This document shows, in pieces, positions 33,663 to 45,390 of a stretch of DNA of 64,000 nt. Under the pieces are notes generated by a model. That model was not told the DNA's origin, did no database searches, and saw only the letters and a list, made by a program, of their open reading frames with translations. A program made the position numbers and the translations under genes. The first letter of the stretch is position 1; each line of letters starts with the position of its first letter. Where the stretch lies: NCBI GenBank assembly GCA_004194705.1, contig SADC01000545.1, positions 1 through 64,000 on the forward strand, given 5' to 3'. Source of the DNA: Ditylenchus dipsaci. Lineage: Eukaryota; Nematoda; Chromadorea; Rhabditida; Anguinidae.

Positions 33663-34632
33663 CAGTTAACTCTCGATTTAACGAACCCCTGGGGACTGAC
33701 TGAAATGTTCGTTAAATCAAAAGTTTCGTTAAATCGAGGGTTCGTTAAAGGGGCATGTCCACGCTAATAAGAGGTGGTGCCCGGGAATTCAAAAAAATTT
33801 CGCAATCATTGAACTTCTGTACGAATTTTTTAACTTGGTTTCTAACAAAACAACGCCTAAAATTTAATTTTAGGCATGGTTTGTAAGAAACCAAGTTGAA
33901 AAGTCCGTACAGAACTTCAATAATTACGAAAAACATTTGAATTCCCGGGCACCACCTCTTATTAGCGTGGACATGCCCCTTTAAATCAAAAGTTGGTGAA
34001 CAATTTTTATTCACATGTTCGTTGAATCGAGAGTGGCATGAGATCACTATACCGGCTAGCTCAAAAACGCTCGTAATTTTAATTTTCAAGGTTTTAGCCG
34101 AATACATGCTTAAATGTTGTTTTTAGGTAGCAATCGACATTTTTTGCAAAGAGAATTGATTAATTATTGACAAAAAATTTGCTTTTGCTTAGCGGAATAA
34201 CGGTAATTGAACCTGTAAAGATGCCTTTGATGCCCCTCAAGGTCAAAGAAGAAATATAATTTTGACAACTGGGACCTAAGGTCTTTTAGCTTCGCACTAG
34301 TCCAGAAAACAAGATAGAACAACTTCAAACCAAGCATTTGCTCTGGTCTTCTAAAGCAAAAAGTCTAATTTTTTGTCAAAAATAATTCCCGAAAAGTGTC
34401 GACCGCTACCTTAAAACATGTTTGAATCATGTATTGGCTGCTCAAGAGTAAAAAATGGTGTTTTCGTGCGTTTTCAAGCTAGTCGTTATAGTATAATTCG
34501 ATATATAATTAAAACAAAAGTCTTGAGCAGACAAGAAAACCCAATATTCGTTAAATCAAGAGTGACTTATCCAGTAGGAATTCCAAAAAAGGTTCGTTAA
34601 ATCAAGAGGTTCGTTAAATCGAGAGTTGACTT
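33663..34632. mobile_element. Pogo-like TA element, about 970 bp, host of a TTAA element
   Basis: CAGTTAACTCTCGATTTAAC at left and GTTAAATCGAGAGTTGACT at right, with inner repeats of GTTCGTTAAATC. The piggyBac-like element at 33749-33980 interrupts one of those words exactly at TTAA. Confidence 0.7.
33749..33980. mobile_element. TTAA (piggyBac-like) MITE nested in pogo-like element
   Basis: AGGGGCATGTCCACGC and complement, flanked by TTAA (33745, 33981). Inner arms GAACTTCTGTACG and TAACTTGGTTTCTAACAAAA recur in other TTAA elements. Outside, GTTCG-TTAA-ATC restores the host word. Confidence 0.8.
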
Positions 34633-34860
34633 TATTAGGTTTTGAAAATTGTATTTTGGTTGATTGTGTAGATGCTCTAATATCAGGATTTCTGAAATAT
34701 TAGTGCTAGTTCCGACTAGTGTGACTACCGCCCTCTGTCCTCTATCCCTTCTTGCGCACCAAAAGTTGCATAAAATCCTTAAAATGATGGAGGGCCAACC
34801 CTAGTTCCGACACAGCCTTGCTAGACATCTCAATAAGACAAAGAATAAAAATTAGAAATA

Positions 34861-34971
34861 CAGTCAGACCGTGATATAAAGCCACCCAAAAAATGGACCA
34901 ATTTGGTAAAACCACGATATAACGCCACCTGATGGTCGGTCCCAAGGATTGCGTTATATTTAGGTTGACTG
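34861..34971. mobile_element. Pogo-like TA element, 111 bp
   Basis: CAGTCAGACCGTGATATAAA with a GCCACC tag, closing as GCGTTATATTTAGGTTGACTG, TA flanks. Confidence 0.7.
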
Positions 34972-35556
34972 TAGTTTAATATTTACTAGGCCCTACCGCA
35001 ATTTTTTATGCGCCTAATACCTAGTTTTCAAATATAGTTCTGAGGCATCTAAACGAAGGTGAAAAAAATAGAAATAAAAAAGTTGGCACTTTTCGGCTCT
35101 AACCAACAAGGGAGTGAGAGGGGGGGGTGGTATGTTGTCAGCCTTAATCCACCATGTTAATTTTTTTTGTTATTTTTAGGCTCACAGGAGGGAGGAAAGC
35201 CATTTAGGTTTGGAAAAGGCTGTAAATACTTTCACCCGCCAAATTACTGATTTACCCCGCCAAATTGAATTTACCCCACCAAATTCAAATTTTTAGTCAA
35301 ATACTGCAGTAAATTTTGCGGGAATTCAAATTTTATAGTTAAAAATAACTTGGATTGCCCAGAATCCCACCCCGGAATGACCAGAAGTCCCTGAAGTTGG
35401 TTTTTTGGGGGTTTACTAAAGGGGGAGTAAAACTTTTTCCGAAAATTCGATTGAGCGGATCAGAATTCCAGTCCGGTGGGCTAAATTGCTAAAAATTCCA
35501 CCCTGAACCATTCTCAACCATCTTAAACCACCCTAAACCATCCGACCTAGTATCTA

Positions 35557-35798
35557 CCGTATAACCTCTAATAGACGGGCATGCCCTTCTATTTTTCAAC
35601 CCCTAAAAAATCGAAAAAAAACTATTTTGATTTTGAGATTTTTGGTACTCAAAAAAATCTAAAAAGCGGAATCAACTAAGATCGAGGTGATCAAGAAAAC
35701 GCGAAAAACAGATTTGCAAAAAAAATTTTTGCGCTGAGATATAGGTCCTTGAGGGTGCCCGTCTATTAGAGGGTGCCCGTCTAATAGAGGTTGTACGG
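35557..35798. mobile_element. ACCGTATT-family TA element, tag AGACGGGCATGCCC
   Basis: CCGTATAACCTCTAATAGAC and the complement with GTGCCCGTCTAATAGAGG, TA flanks (35555, 35799). Its tag includes the palindrome GGGCATGCCC. Confidence 0.75.
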
Positions 35799-36136
35799 TA
35801 AATCCCCTAAATCAGTGCGTGGGTGGAATTTAGAGTAATTTAGCCCATCGGACTGGAATTCTGATCCGCTCAATCGAATTTTCGAAAAAAATTTTCTCTC
35901 CCTTCGATAAACCCCCAAAAAACCAACTTTCAGGGACTTCTGGCCATTCCGGGGTAGGATTCTGGGCGATCATAGTTATTTTAACTATAAAATTGAATTC
36001 CCGCAAAATTTACTGCAATATTTGACTAAAAATTTGAATTTGGTGGGGTTAATTCAAATTTGGCGGGGTAAATCAGTAATTTGGCGGGTGAATCAGTAAT
36101 TTGACGGGTAAACCAATTTGAGCCTTTGAAAAAGTG

Positions 36137-36213
36137 GCCTCCATGTCGCAGTGCGTAAGCGGTTGCGTTTTTTGCACAAAATGGTGTTGCAGGTTCGATT
36201 CCACGTGGTGACA
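36137..36213 (+). ncRNA. tRNA-like module
   Basis: CATGTCGCAGTGCGTAAGCG resembles box A, and GCAGGTTCGATTCCACGTGG contains a good box B. The ends CATGTC/GACATG can pair as an acceptor stem. The anticodon arm is not convincing. More likely a tRNA-derived module than a working tRNA. Confidence 0.45.
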
Positions 36214-36331
36214 TGCTATTTGTTTTGGCTTATTTGACCAGTTATAAGGGTAATTAGACTTTTTTGATGCCAGATTCGGAATCAGCTACCCAAATCACCC
36301 CTAGAACTGGTCAAATAAGCCAAAATAAATA

Positions 36332-36412
36332 GGATGTCACCACGTGGGATCGAACCTGCAACACCATTTTTGGGCCAAAAAAACGCAAACGCTTACGCAC
36401 CGCGCCATGGAG
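36332..36412 (-). ncRNA. tRNA-like module, inverted partner
   Basis: On the minus strand CCATGGCGCGGTGCGTAAGC (box A) and GGTTCGATCCCACGTGG (box B). About 80% like the plus-strand module at 36137, in mirror position. Confidence 0.45.
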
Positions 36413-36606
36413 TCACTTTTTCCAACCTAAATGGCTTTCCCCTTTCCTTAAGCAAGGATAGGCCAGCGTATGTTAGGACGGACTTTAACTTATCTTAGAG
36501 TAATGTTTGAGTTCGTGATATAAAAAATATATCAAGGCAAATCAATACATAAAAAATATTCTCAAGGTCCTCCTTACTCCTTACCTACTTACTCCATTGT
36601 TTTTTT

Positions 36607-36882
36607 GGCTATGGGAAGATTGCCAAAAACGAAAATTGCCAAAACGACATTTGCTTTTAGTGTTTTTAGTGGGACCGGCCTTGGAGTATGGATAACGAAT
36701 GGATCAATGAAGGGTACGTTATGTGAAACTGAGTGGTATATGTTCGTATTCACTAAGCTGTTATTTGTCATGGCAATTTTCGTTTTGGCAGTTTTCGTTT
36801 TTGGCAATTCTCGTTTTTGGCAATCTTCGTTTTGGCGATCTTCGTTTTGGTAATTTTCTTTTTTGGCAATCTTCCCCTAGCC
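36607..36882. mobile_element. 8-bp-TSD foldback of iterated TTGGCAATYTTCGTTT words
   Basis: GGCTATGGGAAGATTGCC / GGCAATCTTCCCCTAGCC ends; 8-bp duplication GTTTTTTT. Words CCAAAACGAAAATTG on the left and CGTTTTTGGCAAT on the right. Confidence 0.65.
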
Positions 36883-37621
36883 GTTTTTTTAGATAAATGA
36901 TATAAAAAGTCCTTTTTTAAAACAAAAATTCATAGCTTATAACCCACTTTTCAATATTTCTCAAGGTCCCACAAAAAAATAAAAACTACTCCATGGTTTT
37001 TTTGAGATAAATGATCTAAAGAATAGATAAAATCCGTTTATAGAAAGAAAACTGGCAGAGATCTGCACTATGAGCAACCTATAATAACAAAATAACAGAG
37101 AAATTACGAAAATGTGAGATTTAAAGAAATTTGAAACAAAATCAGTCAATCGTGCCTAGAAATATTATTACCAGGTTAAAGTAAGATATGGTTAAAAAAA
37201 AATTGACTCAGAATTTAAGAAAGTTTTAAATATGTAAAAACAACCAAAAAGTTGATTATGTGCCTAATGAATTCAGTGAATAAATGTTTAGCACCACAAA
37301 TTTATAATCCTCCTTATATTTGAGTGGTAAAATGCATTAGCACTTCCTTTTGCTAAAAACCTAAATGCATCTGACACTTTTTGAAAAGAAGAAAAAGCAA
37401 AATATTTTGGTTAGTTAGCTAGTTGCCAACTAACTGGCTAGAAATGTTATTAGTAATGGAGAAAGCAGGGCAAAATTTTTAAATACAACTGGAAAAATAG
37501 CATAAAAATGTTGGTAGATTAGAACTGAATTACAAACAAATTGATTTAAAAAATCACAGTTCGCCTTGGTCGCCCAATTAAATTTTTTGGAATTTTTTTT
37601 GGCTTTAATCTAGAGTTGAAC

Positions 37622-38207
37622 TAGAGAATCGGGCGCTGCGATACATCGCAGCGCAAGATTGAAGCGTACGCGGCAAATTTGAGCCGAAAACATCGCAGCG
37701 CAACAGCGTACGCAAATTTTTGAAAACAGTGCATATCGCAGCGCAACCACAAATGGCCGAAAAACGGTAAAATATCGATTACCGACGGTCAATGAATTTT
37801 TTTTGAAATTTTTGATCAAAATCTTCAATTTTCAGGACAAAAGTTTCTGGAAAGTCGACCCGTACACCAAAATCTCATCCTGAATCCGAATCCGTTGAGA
37901 TCAGATCAAATAATTTTTATGGGCTGATATATAGCTATTTTGAGTAGATAGACCAGGAATTTGGCACCATTTACCTATTTTAGTAGATATCTCAGTCTAT
38001 GAAAAATTATTTCGATCTGATCTCAACGGATTCGGATTCAAGATGAGATTTTGGTATTAGGGTCACTTTCCAGAAACTTTTGCCCTGAAAATTGACGATT
38101 TCGATCAAAATTTTGAAAAAAAAATTCATTGACCGTCGGTAATCGATAGCCGTCCCCGAAAAACATCGCAGCGCATCATCACAAAAAAGGTAAAAACCGA
38201 TACTCTA
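37622..38207. mobile_element. 8-bp-TSD foldback of iterated CATCGCAGCGCAA words, 586 bp
   Basis: TAGAGAATCGGGC / ACCGATACTCTA ends; flanks AGTTGAAC and GGTTGAAC (7 of 8). Arms of CATCGCAGCGC words enclose a large central palindrome (AATCCGAATCCGTTGAGATC and complement) shared with the element at 62426. It is inserted in the end of another element (CTAGGGTTGAACAAT ... 38441). Confidence 0.65.
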
Positions 38208-38441
38208 GGTTGAACAATGGTCAATTGTTTGGTCAATTGAATATTATTCGACCGGTAAACGAAAAATGGGTCAATTGTTCACCGCTATTTGCAGACTCTG
38301 TTACAGTCAATTATCCCAATACAGTCAACTCTCCCAATAGATATGAAAAATTTTACAATTGACCGCTATTTGGCAAATTGCTGTCAAGTGACCGGTCACT
38401 TGACAGAGTTTTTATTTGACCATTCAATTGTACAACCCTAG
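38208..38441. mobile_element. Foldback of iterated GGTCAATTG words (host of 37622 insert)
   Basis: GTTGAACAATGGTCAATTG at left and CAATTGTACAACCCTAG at right. The left terminal CTAG lies at 37610-37613, before the insertion. Confidence 0.5.
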
Positions 38442-38445
38442 TTAA

Positions 38446-38674
38446 AGGGCCATTGCCACCTGTTTTGAATTGTCCCCGCCAATTCAAATTTTTTACCTAA
38501 TCATTCAACTTCTGTACTAGTTTTTTAGCTTGGTTTCTAACAAAACAAGGCCTAGAATTTAATTTTAGGGATAGTTTTGTTAAAACCAAGTTAAAAAATT
38601 CGTACGTAAATCCGACAATAAAGAAAAAAATTAAATAGGCGGGGGACAACCGTTGTCGGAGACGGCGATGGTCA
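38446..38674. mobile_element. TTAA (piggyBac-like) MITE
   Basis: TTAA then AGGGCCATTGCCACCTG at left; right ACAACCGTTGTCGGAGACGG with a decayed end. Inner text is almost the same as 57970-58696. Confidence 0.6.
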
Positions 38675-38734
38675 GCTGATCAGCTACAAAAAGACGAAAA
38701 CCAGATGCGAAAAATAGTGTTTGCTAATGGCTGT

Positions 38735-39145
38735 ATGTGAATTTCCCCACCAAAAGTGTGAAATTCCCCACCAAATTACTGAATTTCCCCACCAAATTTT
38801 TAAAACGACCATATCTCAGTGTTTTCTTATCATTTTTTTTATTTTTTTTCAGACCAGCATGCAGCCCTACTCTTCCAAACTGTTATAATTTAAAAAACAT
38901 TGAGAAAAAATAGTTTACATAAAACAAGAAGTTGTTTTATAAAAACCAACTTTTCTCAATGTTTTTAAAATTTTAACAATTTGTTTGATGGCTCATTAGA
39001 AACTAGAAGAGTAGGGCTGCATGCTGGTCTGAAAAAAATGAACAAATGATAAGAAAACACTGAGATATGGTCGTTTTAAAAATTTGGTGGGAAATTCAGT
39101 AATTTGGTGGGGAATTTCACACTTTTGGTGGGGAAATTCAATTTG
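38735..39145. mobile_element. Foldback with iterated CCCCACCAAATTACTGAATTT words
   Basis: Three such words at the left return as AATTTGGTGGGGAAATTCA on the right. Inner arms include CGACCATATCTCAGTGTTTT and CAGCATGCAGCCCTACTCTT. Confidence 0.65.
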
Positions 39146-39673
39146 ATCCTTTGCTAATTTCGGGAGGACAAAAGAGGACGCTACTGGAATATACCTTTTC
39201 CAATAATTTTCAGAGGGTACCTAAACTCACCATTTTTGAAAAAATAATTACTAACAAAAGCCCTTGTTAGTAATGCCCAGGTCTTGAGTCTGAGCCTAAG
39301 CCTACGGGCCTAAGCCTAAATTATTGGGTGGTGTATATTCCAGTAGCGCTTTTGGGAGGAGTATATTTCAGTAGCGCCCAAAACAGAAGATTTTCAGCTA
39401 ATTTTCCCTAAAAAATAAAAAATCTCAAAATAATAACAAAAAGCAGTAAAAGTGTTGTGCAACGTCTAGGTCATGCACATCTCTTGAATGTAAAGTGTTT
39501 GCAACAAGAGGAGATGCTCACTTGACTCACTTCTCTTATATATATCTTTGCAGAAAGTTACTCACTAAACTAAGGAATTTTCCTACCAAATTTTAAAACG
39601 TGTTTTTAATCATTATCTTAATTTTTTGATCCAGCACGTAGGCCTGTCCTACTATTTTCAATTAGGTATATAC

Positions 39674-40496
39674 AAGGGTTGTGAAATTTACCGGGAAATT
39701 TGAAATCAGTGAATTCACTAGTAGCCCTAATTTACCGAAGACCGGTAAATTTAGAAATTCGATGACTGTAAAATTTATCGTATAATATACGAAAATTTCT
39801 ACTGTCATCGATGTACAGCTAAGGGATGGAGGACGGTCGGGACGGGACGGATCGTCCCGTCTCGGAGGGTTTTGAAGGTTTTTTTCCCGTCCCGGAAAAA
39901 TATTTGAGTGTGTCCCGTCCCGGGGAAATTTTCCGATTCCCGGATTTACTGTCCTGTCCCGGCTTTTGAAAATCTGTCCCGTCTTCAAATTCAAACCCGC
40001 CAAAAAATATGCCTTGTTTAAAAAAGTTTAAAAAAATTAACAGGAACACCAAGGTATATCTTTTTTGGGTGGGCGCGAATGCGTATAGAGCCCTCGGAGG
40101 ATATGTATATATTGTCCTTGACGTAAAACTGGGATGAAATTTTCTGCATATTTTCTGAAAACCGATTTGTTGTCAAATTTCTTCTTTGTGTCTCGACCGG
40201 GAAAATCATTGTCCCGTCCCGGGATTTTCTTGGTCACGGATTTCCGTCTGGGTGTCCCCTCCCGGATTTTTTTTCAAAATTTTTGTCCCGTCCCGGAAAA
40301 GGCCATTCTCCATTCCTAGCACAGCTATCCTCCGGGAGTAGTTTTTCCCTCGTCGATAACTGTAGAATTTCTCGTGTATGACATGAAAAATTCGACAGTT
40401 GTCAAAAATACTAACTTACGGGTTTTGGGTTAATTAGGAAGTGCCCTGTGAATTTACCTGTAAATTTACCAGTAAGCTCACCATCACCCAACCCTA
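39674..40496. mobile_element. hAT-like element, 823 bp, with nested foldback
   Basis: AAGGGTTGTG / CAACCCTA ends and an exact 8-bp duplication GTATATAC. The ends carry AAATTTACCGG words. Another 8-bp-TSD element (39821-40318) sits inside. Confidence 0.8.
39821..40318. mobile_element. hAT-like foldback of iterated CCCGTCCCGG words
   Basis: AAGGGATGGAGG / CTCCATTCCTA ends; flanks GTACAGCT and GCACAGCT (7 of 8). Same family as 58962-59266. Confidence 0.75.
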
Positions 40497-40547
40497 GTAT
40501 ATACTGATCTGACTGACTGACTGGCACTTGTTTACTTGGCGGGCTCC

Positions 40548-41778
40548 TTTTTCGGTCAACTATGAATAGTGCTTAGACGTCTTCTAAGTAAATTTTGTAC
40601 GCTAAAAACGATAAAAAGTTGTTTCTCAACAATTTCCGTACTAAAGCATGAGTATTTCAAAAAAATTTTGGCTACCATAACTTGACCAACTGCCTTGGTC
40701 CCTCAAGCTGAATAACCCAAAATAGGTACCTGGATATCCTTAAAAATACCGAAAAGATGGGATTTGAACATAGTTTTGTTAGCTGGGCCTATCGCATCAA
40801 GAAACTCTGGTATGCGTATTGTTTTTATGCATCCAGAGTCCTTACGAGTGATTTGTGTCTAAGGTAAGTGCGTGCGCGCATCTCTAACTCTCAAGCCCTT
40901 CGGGGCGCAGGGGGCTTGAGAGTTAGAGAGGCGCGCACGCACTTACCTTAGACATGATTCCGAGAAGCACTCTTGATCATAAAATTCATATAGAAACCTT
41001 TTTGCCCAGCTCCAGTGACCAAAACGTGGTAGGATACCTTAATACCGATATTTTAACTTGGGGGACCAAGGCAATCGGTCAACTTATGGTAACCAAAATT
41101 TTTTTGAAAACCTATTTTTTTAGTGCGGAAATCGTTTGGAAACTACTTTCTTATCGGTGTTAGCGTACAGTCTACTCTCGATAAACTGGCACCCCTAAGG
41201 ACCAGCCTGGGGTGCCAGTTTATCGGGGGTGCCAGTTTAGTGGGATGTTACTTTGCCTAATTTCTCTGTCGGCCAGCCAAATAGGGCTTTTACAAAGTGC
41301 CAGTTTATCGGGGTGCCAGTTTATCGGGGGTGCCAGTTTAGTGGGATGTTACTTTGCCTAATTTCTCTGTCGGCCAGCCAAATAGGGCTTTTACAAAGTG
41401 CCAGTTTATCGGGGGTGCCAGTTTATCGGGGGTGCCAGTTTAGTGGGATGTTACTTTGCCTAATTTCTCTGTCGGCCAGCCAAATAGGGCTTTTACAAAG
41501 TGCCAGTTTATCGGGGGTGCCAGTTTAGTGGGATGTTACTTTGCCTAATTTCTCTGTCGGCCAGCCAAATAGGGCTTTTACAAAGTGCCAGTTTATCGGG
41601 GGTGCCAGTTTAGTGGGATGTTACTTTGCCTAATTTCTCTGTCGGCCAGCCAAATAGGGCTTTTACAAAGTGCCAGTTTATCGAGGGTGCCAGTTTATTG
41701 GAGTGCCAGTTTAACGAGAGTAGACTGTATAAAATTACTTAAAAGACGTCTAAACACTATTCATAGTTGACCAAAAAA
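40548..41778. mobile_element. Long inverted repeat, GGTCAACTATGAATAGTG ends, with core of the 13987 family
   Basis: Left GGTCAACTATGAATAGTG and right CACTATTCATAGTTGACC. The core has TCTAAGGTAAGTGCGTGCG and its complement around CTTCGGGGCGCAGGGGG. A pogo-like element is inserted at 41168. Confidence 0.7.
41168..41727. mobile_element. Pogo-like TA element with internal minisatellite
   Basis: CAGTCTACTCTCGATAAACT at left and GTTTAACGAGAGTAGACTG at right, TA flanks. Inside, a unit of about 90-110 bp (GGGATGTTACTTTGCCTAAT ... AAAGTGCCAGTTTATCGGGG) is repeated five times almost without change. Confidence 0.8.
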
Positions 41779-42830
41779 GGCCTTATACGTACAGAATTTC
41801 AACGAGTCAGAAAAAAAATTCGAATTCCCGGGTACCACCTCTTATTAGCGTGGGTATGCTCCTTAAAAAGATAATAGAATTTGAAAAAAAATCCTTGTAA
41901 AAACTAACTTTCTCAACATTTTCTAAACCACATCGCCTCGGTTGCGCGCAAGGATACAAGGCAAAGAAATAAAAAATAATGTTTTAAAACACCCAGAAAA
42001 AATAATTTTAAAATTTAGTAAGGGAAATCGCAATCCCCATTGGAGCCTATGTTTGGAAACAGGGGCAAGCTAGACTGGATTGTTCTGAGTTCTCCTATAA
42101 CACCCAAGTAGTGGCAATCTTATTGGAGGGCATGTTCTTTTCTGGTTGTATTCGATCTCAACTTTAGCCATGTTATTTAGGAGTGTTTCAAATCTCCCGG
42201 TTTCAGGCCGATCATACCGGATTTTGGTGGCCACTGGCCAAGACTGGGTTAAGTATTATCTGGTGTCCCTCAATCGAAAACAGAATTATCCGGACAAGGT
42301 TTGATTCTATCCAGTGAAGTTTATGGTATTAAATTACTGCCCTTCCCTAACCTTCCAAGCCGAGGCATGACTCAAACGTCGCACTTGATCAAAACTCAAT
42401 AAAACTAGCAAACAATTTGAAAAAGAAACATAATTGGAACATGTAGCTGACTAATTGATTAATTTTCCTCAACAAAAGTTTGTTTTTTTGATTTGATTTA
42501 TTGGCGGGGCTTGTGCATAGAACAAATAGTCTTTTGCTCTAACCATATGACCAGACAAAGCTATGGAAAAATTGATGATATCTGGACAGCTAACATTAAT
42601 CTGCTGGTCTAAAAAGCATTAGAGCCAGCAAAAGTAGGGCAGAAAAATAATTTTCGAGGAAGATATAGGGCAACTAGCTGCTGGAAATCTTTGTCCTGTG
42701 GTGTTTCAACCAGGAAATAAGTGTCTCATATTTGACAAATCACTTGGACAGCTTTGATAGAAAAATATTTGAGGGATGCTGAATATATAAACTCCAAATA
42801 AAGACAGACATAAGGTTTGGTATTCGCCTC
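41779..42830. other. No gene recognised
   Basis: Contains only a broken TTAA-type right arm near 41820-41876 (CCGGGTACCACCTCTTATTA ... TATGCTCCTTAAA). Confidence 0.35.
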
Positions 42831-42835
42831 CAGTA

Positions 42836-43340
42836 TGCGAAATTTCGGACTTTACTGAAAGTAATTAAAAGTCATTGTAACTTTTCAGAATTGTGTGCTG
42901 AACACGGTTCGATAATGCTAAAATAGCAATTTGACTTGCACGAACGCCAGTTCTGGAGTAGTGTACCTTAGGGTATTCAGGTGGTGCTGATGTTTTTTAA
43001 CCTAGGTATCGGTACTCAGGTGAAAGTTTTATGTAATGATACCCAGGTATCCATAGGCTTACCCAGGGGGGCCGTCTAGCTGGGCTATAGCCCCCCCCCC
43101 CCGTCAGGATTTTTTTTAGCCTTTTTTTTTTGTTTTTTCAGCCTTATTTTGGTTTTTTGCCAGTTTAGCCCCCCTCCGTCAGGTTTTTTAGCCTACTTAG
43201 CCCCCCCCCTCCGTCAGAAAATCCTCGGTACGCCTATGCAAGTATCGGTACCCAGGAGCGCCAAAAGCGCTTGGAATCGCCTGAATACTAGCACTCAATG
43301 CTCAGGTGGTTTAGGTGGATGGCGATATCTGGAGATAAAT
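42836..43340. repeat. Dispersed repeat with ACACGGTTCGATAATGC core
   Basis: Related copies at about 47985-48280, 48525-49140 and 55125-55360 share GAACACGGTTYGATAAT and paragraph-like runs of GGTAYYCAGGTG words. A MITE with ATAGGCTTACCCAGG / GTACGCCTATG ends (43052-43239) interrupts this copy. Confidence 0.5.
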
Positions 43341-43978
43341 GGATACTCTGGCAGATAGGATGAAATATGCGCAATTTTTTCTCTCGTATTGCTGATTAAA
43401 TTTTTTTTGTGAACTAATTCTGATAATTTAAAGATGGTTTCTATGTAGTGAACTGTCATTTCAGCTATTTTACGAAAAATAACCTATAAACGGCATTTTA
43501 CTACTGTGAAGCCATTTTTAGAATGCTCGAATCAGTTCAGAAAAAGGTTTCAACCCTGAAAAACATGAAACGAAAATTTGCACCAAATAGACGACCACTT
43601 GGTTTAGATGGCGCATGAATAATCCAGCAGAACTGGGTTGGATTGTATAAATTTTAAAATGATACGAGTTTTTCATAATACAAAAAGAAGAATTTTAAAA
43701 TTCTGCGGGGTATTTACCACGGGAGAATTTACTGCAGGCAAAATTTATCTAGAGCCGATAAAACCATTGAAATAAAAAATAGTTCTGTGTCAAATCTATA
43801 ATTTGAGCAATTTCTTCAATTGAAATATTTGAGTATGGAGTCAAACAGCCTGGGAGTCAAATGGTCGCGAGCCAAACGGTCGACACCCGATTATCCAACA
43901 CCCTCAGTCAACCGACATCCCTCGGCGGGTCCCTTTAAATGAAGCTACCCTTGTTAAATCGACACCTTGTATATTTTC

Positions 43979-44125
43979 TAGGGTTGGTTGATTGGTAATT
44001 ACCCGGGTAATTACCCGGGAAAATACTTTTCCGGCCTTATTCTCCGTGATTACTTGGGTAATTACCCGAAATCACCCGGGTAATTACCCGGAGAAATACT
44101 TTTTCCGGAGAATTACCCAACCCTA
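43979..44125. mobile_element. hAT-like foldback of iterated GGTAATTACCCGGG words, 147 bp
   Basis: TAGGGTTGG / CCAACCCTA ends; exact 8-bp duplication ATATTTTC at 43971-43978 and 44126-44133. Confidence 0.88.
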
Positions 44126-44231
44126 ATATTTTCAATTTTTTTTCAAACTCCCGCCAATTTATAGAAAATCCCTTTCGATTTTTTGTTCTTCACAATGTGA
44201 AAAAAAATTCACTTTGGACGTTTAGACGTGT

Positions 44232-44330
44232 TTGCATGGCGCGGTGGTAAAGCTTTTCGTCAAAGCACTTTACAGATAAAAAAGGATGTTTCTTTGAGGT
44301 GACGACTTCAACCCCGCTACATGGATACCG
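44232..44330 (+). ncRNA. tRNA-like module
   Basis: GCATGGCGCGGTGGTAAAGC fits box A, GGTGACGACTTCAACCCCG fits a poor box B, and the ends (CATGG/CCGCTACATG) are related. Probably a pseudo-tRNA or SINE head. Confidence 0.4.
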
Positions 44331-44574
44331 CCGACTTTTTGATGTTTTTTGCGACCCTAGTAGCGAATACCCCCCCCCAACAATTTTTTTTTCAAAATCA
44401 GGTTTTAACCATTTCTAAGTAATTCTTATGCGCTGAAAACGATAAAAAAAAGGTTGTTTTCGGGCATTTTCTGACCTAAAAAGTTGATTTTTGGAAAAAA
44501 AAAAATTTGACCAAAATTCGACTTTTTGCCTTGGGGACCAAAATATTTTACCTCGTTTTGTCACTGCAGCTAGG

Positions 44575-45320
44575 CAAAAAAAGTCTCCATATGCATTTTA
44601 TGATCAAGAGTGCTGCTCGGAATTATGTCTAAGGTAAGTGAGTGCGCGCATCTCTAACCAACTTGGTCCCACAAGGCAAAAAGTCGAATTTTGGTCAAAA
44701 AAATTGGTTGCAGAACCACAGGGGGTATCATAGTTTTTCAGTCAAAATTTGAAAAATTTAAATTGGCGCCTTTTGAATTTTAAAGGGATTAAGGGCTGCA
44801 TTGGGAGGGAAGGGAATAAAAGGGGACCACTTTTTAGGCAGAACAATAGAAAAGTAAATATATGTATTCTTCGACTGCCTCACCGTGTTTTTCAACTAGG
44901 CCCAGTGATGTCAATAATGCCGAAAAACTGTACTACAGTTGCAAAAACTGTACTACAGTTTAGAACTGTACTACACTTTAAAAACTGTAGTACAGTTTCA
45001 AAACTGTAGTACAGTTTAAAATAGTAGTCAAAACAGTACTAATGTTTTGAAAACAGTACTACAGTTTTCTGAAAACATTAGTACTGTTTTCAAAACAGTA
45101 GTACTGTTTTGACTACTATTTTAAACTGTACTACAGTTTTGAAACTGTACTACAGTTTTAAAGTGTAGTACAGTTCTAAACTGTAGTACAGTTTTTGCAA
45201 CTGTAGTACAGTTTTTCGGCATTATTGACATCACAGACTGGGCCGTGGCAAAAAGAGACTCTATAAGCATTTCATGGTCAAGAGTACTTCTCGGAATCAT
45301 GTCTAAGGTATGGGGTAATC
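44575..45320. repeat. Copy of the 13987 long-inverted-repeat family, interrupted
   Basis: TCTATATGCATTTTATG-type text and GTGAGTGCGCGCATCTCTAA, then AAATTGGCGCCTTTTGAA and TTTTTCAACTAGGCC. It resumes after the insert with ACTGGGCCGTGGCAAAAAG. Confidence 0.6.
44903..45236. mobile_element. hAT-like perfect foldback of ACTGTACTACAGTT words, 334 bp
   Basis: CAGTGATGTC / GACATCACAG ends; flanks ACTAGGCC and ACTGGGCC (7 of 8). The host family at 14290 (CAACTGGGCCGTGG) shows the empty site. The arms match almost base for base, and each word is itself palindromic. Confidence 0.88.
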
Positions 45321-45390
45321 AGCTTGGGGGCAACGCCTTCTGATTTACAAATCCACTGAACAAATAAATACAATTCCTAGTTGAAACATT

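Larger units (their letters stand above)
35193..36441. mobile_element. Composite inverted repeat with two tRNA-like modules and a TA insertion
   Basis: The outer arms GAAAGCCATTTAGGTTTGGA pair with the 36419-36441 end. Inside is a foldback (35225-36115) with CCGCCAAATTACTGATTTAC words and the same inner arm as 11165-11950. An ACCGTATT element (35557-35798) sits at its centre. Right of it are two inverted tRNA-like modules. Confidence 0.6.

Noticed and set aside
41221..41700. CRISPR-like array of regularly spaced repeats
   Set aside because: Units are contiguous and identical without unique spacers, lie inside a TA transposon, and the host is an animal.
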